DNA of 64,000 nt from positions 186,001 through 250,000 of the forward strand of contig JADDOH010004017.1 of the NCBI GenBank assembly GCA_016648135.1. Reading direction: 5' to 3'. Origin of the DNA: Agrypnia vestita (Eukaryota; Arthropoda; Insecta; Trichoptera; Phryganeidae). Positions 31,474 through 43,016 of this stretch are shown piece by piece. Both the position numbers and the translations under genes were made by a program. The notes under the pieces were generated by a model that saw only the letters and a program-made list of their open reading frames with translations, was not told where the DNA came from and made no database searches. Position 1 is the stretch's first letter, and each line of letters begins with the position of its first letter.

Positions 31474-31616
31474 GGCCCGGTTGTTTCAAGTTGGATTAAA
31501 GTAAGCGTTCGATTAAAGCATTTTACGAAAACGGATCGTCTGATTGGTAGAGGACGTAAAAATGTATGCTTTAAAAGAACGCTTACTTTAATCCAACTTG
31601 AAACAACCGGCCCTTA
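31471..31616. mobile_element. Harbinger/Tourist-like MITE with TTA target duplication
   Basis: The 140-bp element 31474-31613 has nearly perfect inverted ends of about 37 bp (GGCCCGGTTGTTTCAAGTTG, then GATTAAAGTAAGCGTTC). It is flanked by TTA at 31471-31473 and 31614-31616. The 3-bp TTA duplication and G/C-starting ends are typical of PIF/Harbinger MITEs. It encodes nothing. Confidence 0.85.
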
Positions 31617-32727
31617 GCGGCTCGGTTTCGCACGAAGCGCGTTCCGTTTGCGTCCTGTTCCGAGAATTTCCGAGTTGATCTAATAGAAGCATTAAGAATA
31701 ATTTTGTTTTTGTTTATTTAAAGTGTTTTCTTATAAAACATAAATTATTTATAGTTTGTAATTGAAGAACATAGTTTTTGTTTTTAGTTTCGTTCAAGAA
31801 TATGATTACCTAACAGTAAAAACTTATGTAAAGACTGATAAAAGTTACAGAGAAGAATTTGTTTTTTTGTTTACATTGCATTATTATATTTTTTGTTTTC
31901 AAAGTTGTAATGACAAGTTAATTGTTGTTTAGTGGTGATCTGGAATCTTAAGCTTTATTACCCAATGTAGAAGTAGATGGTAAATAAATAATACCAAATG
32001 ATAATGTAAAGTGAAGACTGATAATGTGATTACGAGGTAAAGCTACTTTTTCTAATAATAAAAAAAATTAGAAATGTATGGATTTTTTATTAACCAAATA
32101 TGTTTTTTTCTGATGTTCATATTCGCAAAAAATTCGCTCGAACTTTGCGAATGCGAATGCGAATATGCAAAAATATGCGAATATTCGTTACATCACTACT
32201 AGAAATGCGTATGAATATAATTATGGCGTGTGATGGAAGCGCGACTCTAAAGATATATTATATTCCCAACATACGCCGCAGTATCTTTGAGTCTGTCTTT
32301 TCTCGATCCGGAGAGTCAATTAATGTAATTGAAGCTGTTAATTCTCGCTTCTCGCGATGTCGCGCGACGTGACCCCCTCCGCGAGACCTTCCAGCTGGGT
32401 TCGTTTTAATTCTTCGCAATTTCACAAAATCAATTAACGCTGATCACCATCACGCTTGTTTATTTACGCGTCTCCTACGCACCGGAAAATTCCCTGATAA
32501 ACGTTCCCAATTCAAGGACATTTTAGGCGCCAACAAATATCTCAGCTTGTGTGAAATAAAATTCTATAGTCGTCAGTATCTCGGGACGAATGATTTCGAT
32601 ATCATTCAAACAAACGAAAAATTCTAATGGCATTTTGCCGATAGGTTAGTGCAAGGCGTATTCTGTTTGTACTAGCTGTAAATATCTTTATTTTTATGTT
32701 GAAATGATACGACGGGAAAACGAGAGA
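31617..32727. repeat. non-coding stretch with a hAT-like end
   Basis: On the minus strand at about 32205-32130, TAGTGATGTAACGAATATTC is followed by repeated GCATATTCGCATTCGC words. It resembles the end of a hAT-type MITE; the partner end was not found. A CpG-rich patch at 32340-32400 (CGCGCGACGTGACC) has no ORF support. Confidence 0.4.
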
Positions 32728-33509
32728 TAAGGCGTCTGATACACATGCTTATTTAGTGGCACGTGAGCATGCGCAGTGTCGACTTTGACAGTGGCATGCT
32801 TATTAGTGGCATGTGTGTACGCACATTGCTAGAAATGAGCATGCCACCCAGTGGCATGCTCAAAAATCAACCGCCGGTTGATTTATAAGCATGCCACTGT
32901 CATTCACCATAGAGAAGGGGTATCTTTGGAGCATGTGTGAACAGACTTGCTTATTTATGAGCATGCTTATGTCATTCGCGGGCTTCGCGGCTAGTATTAT
33001 CGATGCGATCTTCTCAGTCCGCGACAGATGAAACAAATATGGCGCATTGGGGAGATGATAAAACATTACTTTTCGTGACTTATTATAGGAATCACGAATG
33101 TCTGTGGAATACTCGGTCATCGTTGTGTAAAAATAATATAATGAGAAATAATGTTTACGAAACTTTATTAATAGGCATGAATGATTCAAATCTTACAATA
33201 AAAATTATATAAACTAAAATCAAAAATGTGCGGATAGAAACTCGGGAACTTTTTTGATTTATTGGTTCACTTGAATTTTTTATTTCAGTTTGCAGTTTCC
33301 ATTTTGAACAAAAGCGTCTCTATTCTATGACAAGAGCATGCCACTAATAAGCATGTGTGTTTGATTGTTAGCTTTGGGCATGCTTATTTATGAGCATGCC
33401 ACTAATAAGCATGCCAGTAATGAGCAAGTGTGTACAGTTGTTATGGCATGCTTATTAGTGGCATGCTCATTAGCATGCCACTAAAGAAGCATGTGTATCT
33501 GTACCTTAA
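32728..33509. mobile_element. PIF/Harbinger-like element packed with GCATGC iterons
   Basis: The ends GGCGTCTGATACACATGC and the complement of GCATGTGTATCTGTACC are imperfect inverted repeats flanked by TAA (32728-32730 and 33507-33509). About thirteen GCATGC sites, mostly as AGTGGCATGCTTATTAGTGG or its complement, crowd both subterminal regions (32755-32970 and 33340-33495). The centre keeps a MADF-like ORF (next entry). No nuclease is present, so this 776-bp copy is non-autonomous. Confidence 0.75.
33030..33212 (+). pseudogene. MADF-domain protein remnant of a Harbinger element
   Basis: The frame reads MAHWGDDKTLLFVTYYRN, then HECLWNTRSSLCKNN and NVYETLLIGM. A start with W, then LL-FV--YR-HECLW and N--YE--L is the pattern of the MADF/Myb-like accessory protein encoded by PIF/Harbinger transposons. 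It is cut short at about 60 residues, and the normal LWD motif reads LWN. Confidence 0.6.
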
Positions 33510-34239
33510 CGCATTCGCGTTACAATAGTTCTCGACTTCCATCGAGGTCACATTCCATAACTTTGGTCTTAAGTCGATTTTCATAAAATAAATCTTTAAT
33601 AAATGATAATACCCATTAATTTAAATTGTTTTGTTCACTATAAATGCACAGAATAAAAAAAAATACATAATTCATTGCTCTTATATGGAGGGTAATACGA
33701 TTTTATTGTATGAATGATCTTTGTATTCATGAAATTTTGTACCATGGTATGTATTTATAATAAATAAATAAAAATAAAAAGATAGAAAAAAAGTGATGTT
33801 CATTGATGCACTTAAGTTGTATCAGCGAATGAGTTGGCGGTGCTGGTTTTCTGAACAGTATATTTAATTTTGCGTCCGACACTTATACATAGTTACATAG
33901 TTCAAATAGGTTAAAATACATTACACAGTTAAAATAGGTCGAGGAATGATGTTAAAAAGAAATGTCCATTTTTGTATTTATACATACCTAGCTGCACTTA
34001 AGACCAAAAAACTTAAATGCAGTAGATAGGAGCACAGCAATCTTTAAAGTTCGTCTATAAGCTGAAATGCAAATTTTTCATAAATTTCCCACAGTTACTT
34101 ATCTATCTTGTTTTATTTTTATTCAAAATATTAAGAAACCTTATAAAAAACTGAAGTGGGCAGAATTGGCACAACGACATGGCCAAAGCTAGGTAAAAGA
34201 GGCCAGAACTGACACATTTGAACATATTTCAAGTTTGAT
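33510..34239. other. AT-rich stretch, nothing recognised
   Basis: No gene was found. A short GGCCAAAGC/GGCCAGAAC alternation near 34180-34215 (AGAATTGGCACAACG, CCAGAACTGACACA) may be another transposon end. Confidence 0.35.
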
Positions 34240-34744
34240 GTTTTTATTTAAGTTGAAAATAAATTTGTGGGGGGAAACAAAGGTTTCAATTTTTTGCAAA
34301 ACCTCTGATTAAAACAATGTTTCCATTTAATAAAGGCTGGGATGGATAGGATGTCCAGGGAAGAAATATGGCCTATTTTTTCCGTCGGGAATATGTATGC
34401 AAAATTTGGGTCCAATTGGTGAAGCGGTGTAGATTTGTACAGAAAATATATCTGGGGGAGGGGATGGGTTAGAAAAGGGAGAGGACATATCGCCTATGTT
34501 ATCCGCCGGGTTCTAAAGAATATGTTTGCAAATTTTGAGTTCGATCAGTCGAACGGTACAGATTTACATTGAGAATATATCAGGGGGAGGGGAAGGGGTA
34601 AAAGGAAGGTGGAAATGTCGCCGTTGTTACCCGCCGGGTCCTAAAGCATAAGTATGCAAAATTTGAATCGAATCGGACAAACCGTGTAGATTTGTATAGA
34701 GAACAGACAGACAGACATGGCAGGCAGAGTTTTATAAGTATAGA
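34240..34744 (-). mobile_element. truncated Helitron-like array, third site
   Basis: On the minus strand it begins TCTATACTTATAAAACTC with host A before it (34744 inward), then has the GTCTGTCTGTC tract. About three units of the 128-bp family follow (GATTTGTACAGAAAATATATC, TTACCCGCCGGGTCCTAAAG). The left side begins in GAAAATAAATTTGTGGGGGG, matching 25100 onward in the first element. The hairpin and CTAG end is missing, so the copy is truncated. Confidence 0.75.
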
Positions 34745-36100
34745 TATTGATAATCTCGTTTAAAACGATAAGCTCGGATGTGCACTTTCTCATTGGTTCA
34801 AAGACAAAGGAATGTAATCAAAATATTTGAATTCGGAAAATGTTGTATGTAAATATTTATCAACATTGAAAGGGTAGGTATATTTATTTATATTAATCAA
34901 TAGTAGGTATATAAAAACAAAGTAGGTATACAAAAACATCTTCGTATTTAAATGCAACATTGTGCCAAAATTCCAAAGCAATCAGAGCATCGGTGAAGAA
35001 CTTTCAGAGATTAGCGATTTTGTACAAACGAACATTATTTTTTTTATTTATATAGATTATAATCAATTTTATATACGTGTTTTCTACATTTTCAAAAAAG
35101 TAATTAATGTGCTATATGGGAAAATTAAAAAAAAATCGATTCTGACTATTTTTGAGTTCGTAGTGATGCACAGATGGCAAAAAATATCTAAAAGTTGCTA
35201 AAACTGGGTCATCAACCCTAAGTTGAAAAATAGTTTAACAGATGTCATATTTATTAACTCATATTATCAAGAACGAAGGCAACTTATTACACAATAGTGT
35301 ATAAGAAGAAAAGAAAAACAAACAATAATCGATTTCCTTTCTTTTCTTATTATTAAAACTATACTAAACTTATCTTACTTAACTTAGGAAATAAATTATA
35401 AGTAACGTATAAAAAAGTTATCTTGTAAAAAATTGTTTTTTTTAAGTGTATAAATAAACGATGGTTCTTCCGCAATGAAATGAAATGAATATGTAGTAAA
35501 GCTCTAGAATTCTAGAACTATCTAACAGTGAGAAGTGATTTATTAAATTTATACGATTCTCCCGCAGTTAGTTTGCTTTTTACTCCCTTTCTTTTAACTC
35601 GTAGCGTCTGCTTGTCTGTCGAAAAAACTTTGGATCGATTTTTAACCCTTTTCTCGTGATCCAATCGTGCTGAAACTTTGCAGACAGACTCGTGGCGACG
35701 ATAAAATGATGTAACAAATTTTCGTTTAAAATTTTGAAGTAATTATAGTATACATTAGGTTATTTCAAATTGGAAACCAAATAAATGAGAAAGAAGCCCG
35801 ACACGTGGAGAGGGCGCGAAACTTGTTTCAACTAGTCTGACTCGAGCCATGGGTCCGATCAGACGGTTTCGCCGACGCCGTGCCCCCCTATACCAATTAT
35901 TACGTTTTTTAATATTCTATAAGTTTTAAGGATAATAATAGGGGTTAGTTTTTTAGCTCCTATCTCGGTGTGGAGCCGCCTTCAGGAGTGTCCATCAGTC
36001 TACGGAATAAATTAAAAACTTATCTCAGAAAGTTACAAATGCGACTTGCCTATAAGACGCACGTGTTCTTTATATTATATCATCTACAGCTCCGCAATTA
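34745..36100. other. long AT-rich stretch, nothing firmly recognised
   Basis: No gene was found. GATCCAATCGTGCTGAAAC near 35655-35690, after a GTCTGCTTGTCTGTCG tract, has the flavour of a small transposon, but no ends were found. Confidence 0.35.
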
Positions 36101-36728
36101 GATACAATTAGGGAATGCAATCCCGAGTCGGGATTGCCCTTTCGGGATCCCTCGAGATTAGAATTTCCAATCCCGCGGGATCCCCACGGATCGGGATCCC
36201 GAATACTTTTTTTTGTTTATAGAGCTGAAAAGCAATTAACGACAATGCCTTGCATTTTTATATCAGCAATTTTAATAAAATGTTCATTATTGATCATTAG
36301 ATGTATGAATGTGGCCGAAGCAAAAGTGGTGTGCCAGGATAGAAGAGTGTGGCGTTCAATCCTCTCTGCCTACCCCTGCAGGGAAACGGCGTGATGGTTA
36401 GTTAGTTAGTTAGTTAGCATTAAAGTTTTTGTAAGCGTTTTTCCAAGCATCAATCAATGTAGTAGAGTAAAAACTACTAACTAATAGTAGTTTTTATTAT
36501 TATGTTAGGTTGATAAAATACAGCAAATATTATTCAAAGCTTCATTATTTTAATGTGACATAAACATAAGTCTCAAATACTTTAATTAAATTTACAAAAC
36601 ATAAAAAATGCTAATCAATCCCGATAATCTCGTCCAATTTTTCGTTTCGGGATTGATCTCGTGAAATGCCTTGAGATCTCGTGGGATCCCGATCTCGCGG
36701 GGTCGGGATTGCATTCCCTAGGTATAAT
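36101..36728. mobile_element. hAT-like MITE with CCCG-rich ends
   Basis: The inverted ends TAGGGAATGCAATCCCG (36109) and mirror (to 36720) are flanked by 8-bp sequences GATACAAT and GGTATAAT, matching at 6 of 8 positions. Both ends hold several GGGATCCCG/GGGATT words. The 612-bp element encodes no transposase. The 8-bp duplication and TAGGG start suggest the hAT superfamily. Confidence 0.75.
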
Positions 36729-37323
36729 ATAGCAATTTTAATGAATAAACAAAATCATTATCTGACTTTGTAACTAAGTGCTAGGCGAATAATATGACAG
36801 CGTTCATATATTCCGATATCATTTCTTGCACCCTCATTTCATTGAATTCTAACTTGTACTGCACCCCGAGGAAAAGTAATTAAAATATTCAGACATTATT
36901 CAAGAATTTTCACGTGGCCTACCTACCTATGTGCTTACTGGGTGCCGGACAACTTCCTGACAGCCAACTAACTGCCCGACAGCCGTACGTAAGTCAACTG
37001 GCCGACAGTCGATTGCCCGACAAGCCAACTTCCATAAAAAATATAGGTATTTAAATCGGAAATCGGGGTTGTTTGACTAAACCTATACGATTACTACAGA
37101 TCGATTTTTTGCACGTGGCAGTGTAGTCAGCCACTGATTTTATTGTCAAAATGTATTAGTACATAGATTTGTTGAATGTTTAATTGTTTTATGGATTGGT
37201 AATGAAATAATATTAATCGCATCTTACTAACCTCTTCACCAGCTGAAAATAATTTTCCTTCTTGACCCTTCAGCAGCCGTATGGCTCACGCGTCATCAGT
37301 TTTTTTGCTAGCATCGTAACACA
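36729..37323. repeat. stretch with GCCCGACAG/GCCGACAG iterations
   Basis: From 36950 to 37030 the words GCCGGACAA, CTGACAGCCAAC, GCCCGACAGCC, GGCCGACAG and GCCCGACAAGCC follow each other at short spacing. It looks like one end of a transposon with binding-site iterons; no mirror end was found. Confidence 0.45.
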
Positions 37324-38340
37324 GTTGGCGTTAGTGATGGGTCGTCGACGTATTTACCGTCGACGAAACGAGACCGTCCACGTCCGTCCATCGACGAGAC
37401 GATCAACTAGTTGAATTCGTCAACTAGTTGACGCGTCAACTTCGTTACGCGGACGTCGCGGACGTCGCGGACGTTCTATCTAAGCATCGGGACGATGGTC
37501 AACTGTCTACGGTTCGACGCGACGCTGCTCGACGGCTCAACTGTTGGCTATTTTTATTACGTTAATTTTTAAAATTTAAAGAAGTCGAAGGAATATAGTT
37601 TCGGCCGCTACTTGTGCTTATATGTAAAATATTTGAATTATAATATAAGAAATATTTTATTATTTATTTGTTTACGCACATTATAGGCTTTTACATATTG
37701 TTTTATATACTCATTATCATATATATATATTTATATATATATACTATTCTATATCTATAGATATATATATATAGAGATATATATATATATATATAATAAA
37801 GAAAGAAGTAGGTATACACAACAATATCAGGTGTAAGCAGTAAAATATTAGTTCAATAAAAATATAATAATTAAACAGAATTGTTTTATTTTATACAGCG
37901 CAAAATTGGTAATTCACCGAAACGTCGCACGTGCACATCGCACAAATCAAGTAAAAATAATAGATAATAGCTTATTAAGCCATCTCACCCTACGCATGCA
38001 TTCAAATTTCAAGTCTCTGTCATAGTTCGTGTACACAGATCTGCACTCTATGGTCGTGTACTTTAGAGTTGAAATGAAATTACCCGTCGAGCCGTCTATG
38101 ACGTCTACAAGTCGACAGCGAGAGATGGGAGAGAAATAAACGGAGACGTTTTGTCTTGCTCTCACTCGTTGCTTTGCACTACGTTGAATCTCGAAACGTC
38201 CACCGTCCACGGCGTCCGCCGTCCACCGTCTACGAATTCAACTAGTCCATGCGATAAACGTAAACCGTCGACGCGTCGACGCAACATCAACGGTTGATTT
38301 CAACTAGTCCGTCCATTCAACGCCCATCCCTAGTTGGCGT
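37324..38340. mobile_element. hAT non-autonomous element, copy 2, with 8-bp target duplication
   Basis: A perfect 8-bp duplication GTTGGCGT (37324-37331 and 38333-38340) brackets 37332-38332 (1001 bp). It is the same family as 11760-12484: GTCGACGAAACGAGACCGTC, CAACTAGTTGACGCG and the TA-rich centre are shared. This copy retains about 180 bp near 38020-38205 (TCTGTCATAGTTCGTG to GAATCTCGAAACG) that copy 1 lacks, and a longer TA tract at 37719-37795. No transposase ORF. Confidence 0.92.
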
Positions 38341-39234
38341 TTCTAACATATTTAATACTACCATAGACATCTCTTGATTTGTCCGCAAAACAAAATGTTC
38401 TTCACAATGAAAAGCGTCAAATGTGATTTAATCAAATGCGTTATTCTGGTTTAAGAAAATGTCGAATGAATAATATTAACAAGTCCAAGGAATGTTTGTC
38501 ATTTTTTGTGCGTATCGATTTTCATGTAAGTACCTACCTATATACCCTCATCTGCCAGGTATTTTTTTAAAGTAATATGATTTGGAACTTGTGACGGATT
38601 TGATGCAATAGAATATAGTTTTATCAGCATTCAAATACATAATTCTCTATATAACAATGTCTGTAACTAACGCTATCAATACTTGATACAATCGACTAAT
38701 TTATATAACGAATTTTTACAATAAATCATTTTTCAAATATTATATAATCTGTCACTAACGCTACACTACGCCGCTAGATGGCGCTGTTTTCACTATCGTA
38801 ACTATCGTAACTATCGAAATGTATTGTATTCTCTCTCCATATAGTAATACTATTTTAAATAATAATGCATTTTTTAGACTACTTGCACATTGATCAAAAA
38901 CATTGTCACGAAAAAAATATTAAAAAATATGTATTTCCAACATATTTTATAAAAAAAAATTATATAAAAATCTTTTTATAAGAGAATGATGTGTTTTGCT
39001 ATCGCTAGGGCATAATAACTACTAATTAATGTGTAGCTAAAATTGAAACATGTAAAAGTCACTTGAATTCACACTTTACATCTTTTTAATAGAATTCAAA
39101 CTTCAAACGCATATCGCCATGATGTGTAGATAACTTTTAGTGAAATGTAACGAATGAACCCTTCAGTTCACTTTCAATAATGCACTTATCAAACATTGCT
39201 TCGATAAGTGCATTAACAACTTTGAACAAACTGT
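38341..39234. repeat. non-coding stretch including a repeat with a CTCF-like site
   Basis: 38640-38830 recurs on the minus strand near 58040-58130 (CACTAACGCTAC, GGCGCTGTTT, TATCGTAAC). It contains CCGCTAGATGGCGCTG at 38771-38786, which fits the CTCF core consensus. 39070-39180 matches 4790-4905. Confidence 0.55.
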
Positions 39235-39390
39235 AAATAAAGCCGCAAACAATCTTTAAGTTCTCAGAGATTTTGAATAAAGAGTCAGGTATTCCTACCA
39301 CAATGCAGTATAATGGTAAAGCGGCTAGCAATCCTCAAGGTGTGGTTGATTTATTCGCCGAATGCTTCGCTAAAGTCTGTAATAAAACTA
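39235..39390 (+). pseudogene. Jockey-like LINE ORF2 segment before the RT domain
   Basis: The frame reads FKFSEILNKESGIPTTMQYN, then GKAASNPQGVVDLFAECFAK. This matches the linker between endonuclease and reverse transcriptase in Jockey-group LINEs (SGIP--M-YN, A-LFA--F--V). It breaks at an (AAT)n tract at 39388-39410. The RT part follows 1.2 kb downstream at 40570, after unrelated sequence. Confidence 0.75.
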
Positions 39391-40565
39391 ATAATAATAA
39401 TAATAATAATTGGATAATTTGTATAGCGCCGTTTTCGCGAAATACTCACCTCAAGGGCGCTTTACACAGAGAAATTATTATCTTACAAGACAACTTACTG
39501 CTAGAAAAGGAAAAACTTATTTACTATTACTTACTGTTACTAATACTGTTAATAATACACCAACAGTACATCAATTAACCAATAAAATCGGAGATATAAT
39601 TATTAAAACGATTCTCGATGTGACAATGAACAATTAGTGATGTATATATTTATATATATTTCTCTTTCTCTTTCCTTAATTTTTGCTATATATATTTTTT
39701 TAATTTGCTATTTTCTTTATTTATTGCTATTTTCTTAATTTGCTTAAATTTTTTAACTTTGTACTGAAAATTTATTTTATGTTATTTTTGTGCTTAATTG
39801 TTTTCGTTTTTTATCTCTTATGTTTATAAAGTGAATAATATTTTGTAATAGTGTACTTTCTTTTTTTACTTTTTTTAGTGTACTGAACTTTCAATTGTAA
39901 AAATGAACATACAGACAAACGTCTTTTTAGACGTTTTGTGGGACTACATATTATAAAATGTAAATAAAATAAATAGAACAAAAAAAGATAAAATCGGAGT
40001 TATATAATTATTAAAAATTTTCTCAAAAAACCTTATGACTATCCTACTGCAATAAATTTCAATAATTACTCACAAAAAAATACAAAACAAATTCCCTATG
40101 CCAAATTCACAAAGATTATTTTATAAATAAATCTCACCCCTTCCTTACACTGTATAAGTAATAGACATTGAAGAAAGGGACAAATAAAGATATCATCTTT
40201 AAGAACATCATTATAAATGGTTTCTGCTTTTATACTTTAATTTAGCTTGTAAATACTCCTCCCATAAGCTTTGGCTCACATTATGGGGAATATAATGTCT
40301 GTAAAAACGTCATAACATAGAATCAATTTATTATAAAAAAACATTACGTATCTACTGTATAAATAAATATAATAAATAAAAAATATTTATAATTATCCCA
40401 CCACTGTTAATTAAATGTAGGAACCATCTTACGAATGCATTCACAAAATTATTATTTTTTATTTATTTAATATATAGTACAAATACAGTTCTTATATATT
40501 TACATATTAGATTAACATTTTTTTAAAATACTTTATAGTCATGTAGGACCTCATCAGTGAAGAGA
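39388..40565. other. sequence interrupting the LINE, with (AAT)n tract
   Basis: Between the two LINE segments lie an (AAT)n tract, about 180 bp of unassigned sequence, a nested LINE 3' end (39609-39989) and about 550 bp of AT-rich sequence without signal. Whether the two flanking LINE segments were once contiguous is inferred from their order. Confidence 0.5.
39584..40016 (+). mobile_element. 5'-truncated retroelement with ~25-bp target duplication
   Basis: The direct repeats AAAATCGGAGATATAATTAT (39584 onward) and AAAATCGGAGTTATATAATT (39990 onward), each running to TATTAAAA, differ by one substitution or indel. They bracket 381 bp that ends GTAAATAAAATAAATAGAAC followed by A7. A-rich tail plus a ~25-bp duplication means target-primed insertion of a LINE 3' end. 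A CGTCTTTTTAGACG hairpin precedes the tail. Confidence 0.7.
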
Positions 40566-40569
40566 AGCT

Positions 40570-41063
40570 CTTGAGTCTGATGAGGGAGAATTATTTAACT
40601 TTTCTTTGCAGTCCGGAGTATTCCTTGATAAATGGAAAATGAGTTATATATCTCCAACTTTCAAAAATGGAGACAAAACTGAAACAACAAATTACAGGCC
40701 TATATGCTTAGAGTATATACAAACAAACATAGATTGTATAGATCGATCGAAAAATCGTTCGAATCAGTATTCTTAAAGAAATTTATTTTAGATACAAAAA
40801 AAGTTATATCCCCTTTACAACATGGATTTGTAAGCGGGAAATCAACGCTTACAAACTTAGTTTTATACGAAAAGTATATAAATAAGAATATGAATAATCA
40901 CTTGCAGATGGATGCGGTGTATACGAATTTAAGCAAAGCATTCGACAAGGTATCACACAAACTATTATTAAAAAAATTAAAAGACACGGGAATGAGTAAT
41001 CACACCTTAAAATGGATTGATAATTGTGTCAAAATACACGATAAAAAAATCCTTTCCCTTTGA
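40570..41063 (+). pseudogene. Jockey-like LINE reverse transcriptase fragment
   Basis: The frame at 40585 reads ELFNFSLQSGVFLDKWKMSY, then ISPTFKNGDKTETTNYRPIC, the RT start (W---I-PI-K-GD----NYRPI). A frameshift near 40705 leads to the next frame: FESVFLKKFILDTKKVISPL, QHGFVSGKSTLTNLVLYEKY, then YTNLSKAFDKVSHKLLLKKL and GMSNHTLKWIDNC. This covers RT blocks 1 to 4, including QHGF--GKST and the first catalytic Asp position, here N in YTNLSKAFD. The YADD block is missing because similarity stops at 41030. Inactive fragment. Confidence 0.9.
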
Positions 41064-42587
41064 GGCATCCAGTGGCAGTAAAAAGACTTATTAATCAGCA
41101 TTCGAATTCATATTAAATAATAATTAAATATACATATGTATTTCCAAAAAATGTGAGTATAGAAATTATAATTTCACATTTCTCTTAACGTGAATGAACC
41201 AAATAATAAAAATAATTTTATAATTAATAATATAGGTACGCTAAAATTATTAAAGTTTCATAACATTGACTTTCAAGTATTTACACAAAGACATAGGACA
41301 TGGTTTTTTGATGCATAAAGAACTAACTGTATGTTTAATGGTAAAGTAGAATATTACTTGAGAAGACCTTCATTAAATTTAAGTCAATAAATTTTCCCTA
41401 TCGATCATTATTGGACATTCAAAAATATATGATTGAGATCTCTGACATCCATACCGTACTCACATATCGGTGAATTATTGCATTTTATAATATTTATAAT
41501 ATAACACTTTATAATATAAAAACTGTAAAACAACAATGATTGGATCTTAGGCGACGTATAGTTACAATCTTATCTCCGCTTACACGACTTTTTAATGAAG
41601 AGATTGATTTTAAAACTGCGTCATTTGTTGACATATTACATGCTATGGAATTTTTATTTTTAAATAGTACTTAACGTGTTTTAATAAAAAACTAACTTTT
41701 AAAGAGTGGTTAAATACTCAAAGTGTTTGAGTAAATACAATATATTGCTTAAAATTGTATTAATAAAAGTTAATATAATTTTAAACTTTTATTAATAAAA
41801 AGCTTTTTTTAAAACCACCAGAAAACATAAATATTTCATGCAAATTTAAAAATTTATAACTTTATTAATACTAAACATTTATTAATTATTTCAGTACTGT
41901 TATACCATCATAATGCTGGCTTTATTCTTGTAAGAAAACATATTCTCCGTACATATATATATTCAGTAACTATTGATGATTTCTAAACACTGAAAACGAT
42001 TTTTTTTGGCGCGGCCTGTCGATTAATGCTTATATTTTCTTGATTATTGTTAATAATGATCAGTTTATGATTTTTATATAAGAATAAAGATTTTATCTAA
42101 GTTACCGTCTTAAAAATTGTAGTCTATCATATAGGTTCTGATATAAATGAATAATTAAAACCCACATTTTTGTAAGAAAAAAGAACGCAGAAATATATGT
42201 TTGGAGTGAATCTAGTTGTTAACTAATTTTGATTCATTCCATTGAGAAATCCAAGTACCTACCTCGACTTTTGAAAAAAAATAATGTAATCGTATCTGAT
42301 AAAAGTAGTCGATCATACTTGAGATTTCCGACCTGACAATCTCACTTTGCCAGAGAATCAGTGATATCATTTACAAATTACACCAACATGATTAGGAATC
42401 CACACTAAAAACACTCGAACTTTTTAAAAACAAACTATAAGGTGGAAATTTAATTTTGGCAAAAATAAGTGATAGATTTCGATTTAAAAGGGAATTCCAT
42501 TTACAATAAAATCAAACACGATTATTTTTGGTGGTAGATTTAAATTTTCCAAATAAATGGACGATTAGTGTATATTATTAGTGTATC
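41064..42587. other. long AT-rich stretch, nothing recognised
   Basis: No gene, tRNA or repeat boundary could be supported. Confidence 0.35.
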
Positions 42588-42880
42588 TCACAGAGACGAA
42601 ACTGTATTAATTATGGGAAAGTAGGTATAGAAGTCATTTGGGTGTACACAGGACTTATGACTTGTCTTTTTATGGTTGGCTTAAGTGATCACTTTACACA
42701 ATTGTAACATTCGCCATTTCCACCCATGATAGAATATACCATGCTTATTCATAATTAATACAGTTTCGTCTCTGTGAGATATCTATAATATACACTAATT
42801 GATTAATAATGTCTCTGTGACATAAATCCAGCACTGTTCTGAAAGATTTGAACAAACTCAAAATATTCTGAAAAGGACGA
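42588..42880 (-). repeat. dispersed stem-loop repeat, inverted arrangement
   Basis: The plus-strand copy of TCTCACAGAGACGAAACTGT at 42588 and its complement near 42760-42785 face each other. Beyond the right copy, 42820-42880 is the complement of 51588-51650. The family shares TATTAATTATGGGAAAGTAG and AAGTGATCACTTTACAC with 51588-52630. Confidence 0.7.
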
Positions 42881-42884
42881 TTGT

Positions 42885-42960
42885 TTGATAATGACCGATT
42901 AGTTAATAATGGCCCCGGCCTAGACAGCTGAAACGATAGTCCATTTATTTGAAAAATTTA
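42885..42960 (+). repeat. decayed hammerhead-like motif
   Basis: TTTGATAATGACC, a long loop, then CAGCTGAAACGATAG resembles the motif in the arms of the 18830-19083 palindrome (TTTGATAATGGCC, GAAACAGCTG). The core is mutated. Confidence 0.35.
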
Positions 42961-43016
42961 AAAGTAGAACAAAAAATTAGTTTTTAATTTTATTGCAGTA
43001 ATTAAAAAAGTATTAT

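Noticed and set aside
39388..39410. Poly-Asn protein segment continuing the LINE ORF
   Set aside because: It is an (AAT)n tract read in frame; LINE similarity stops exactly there.
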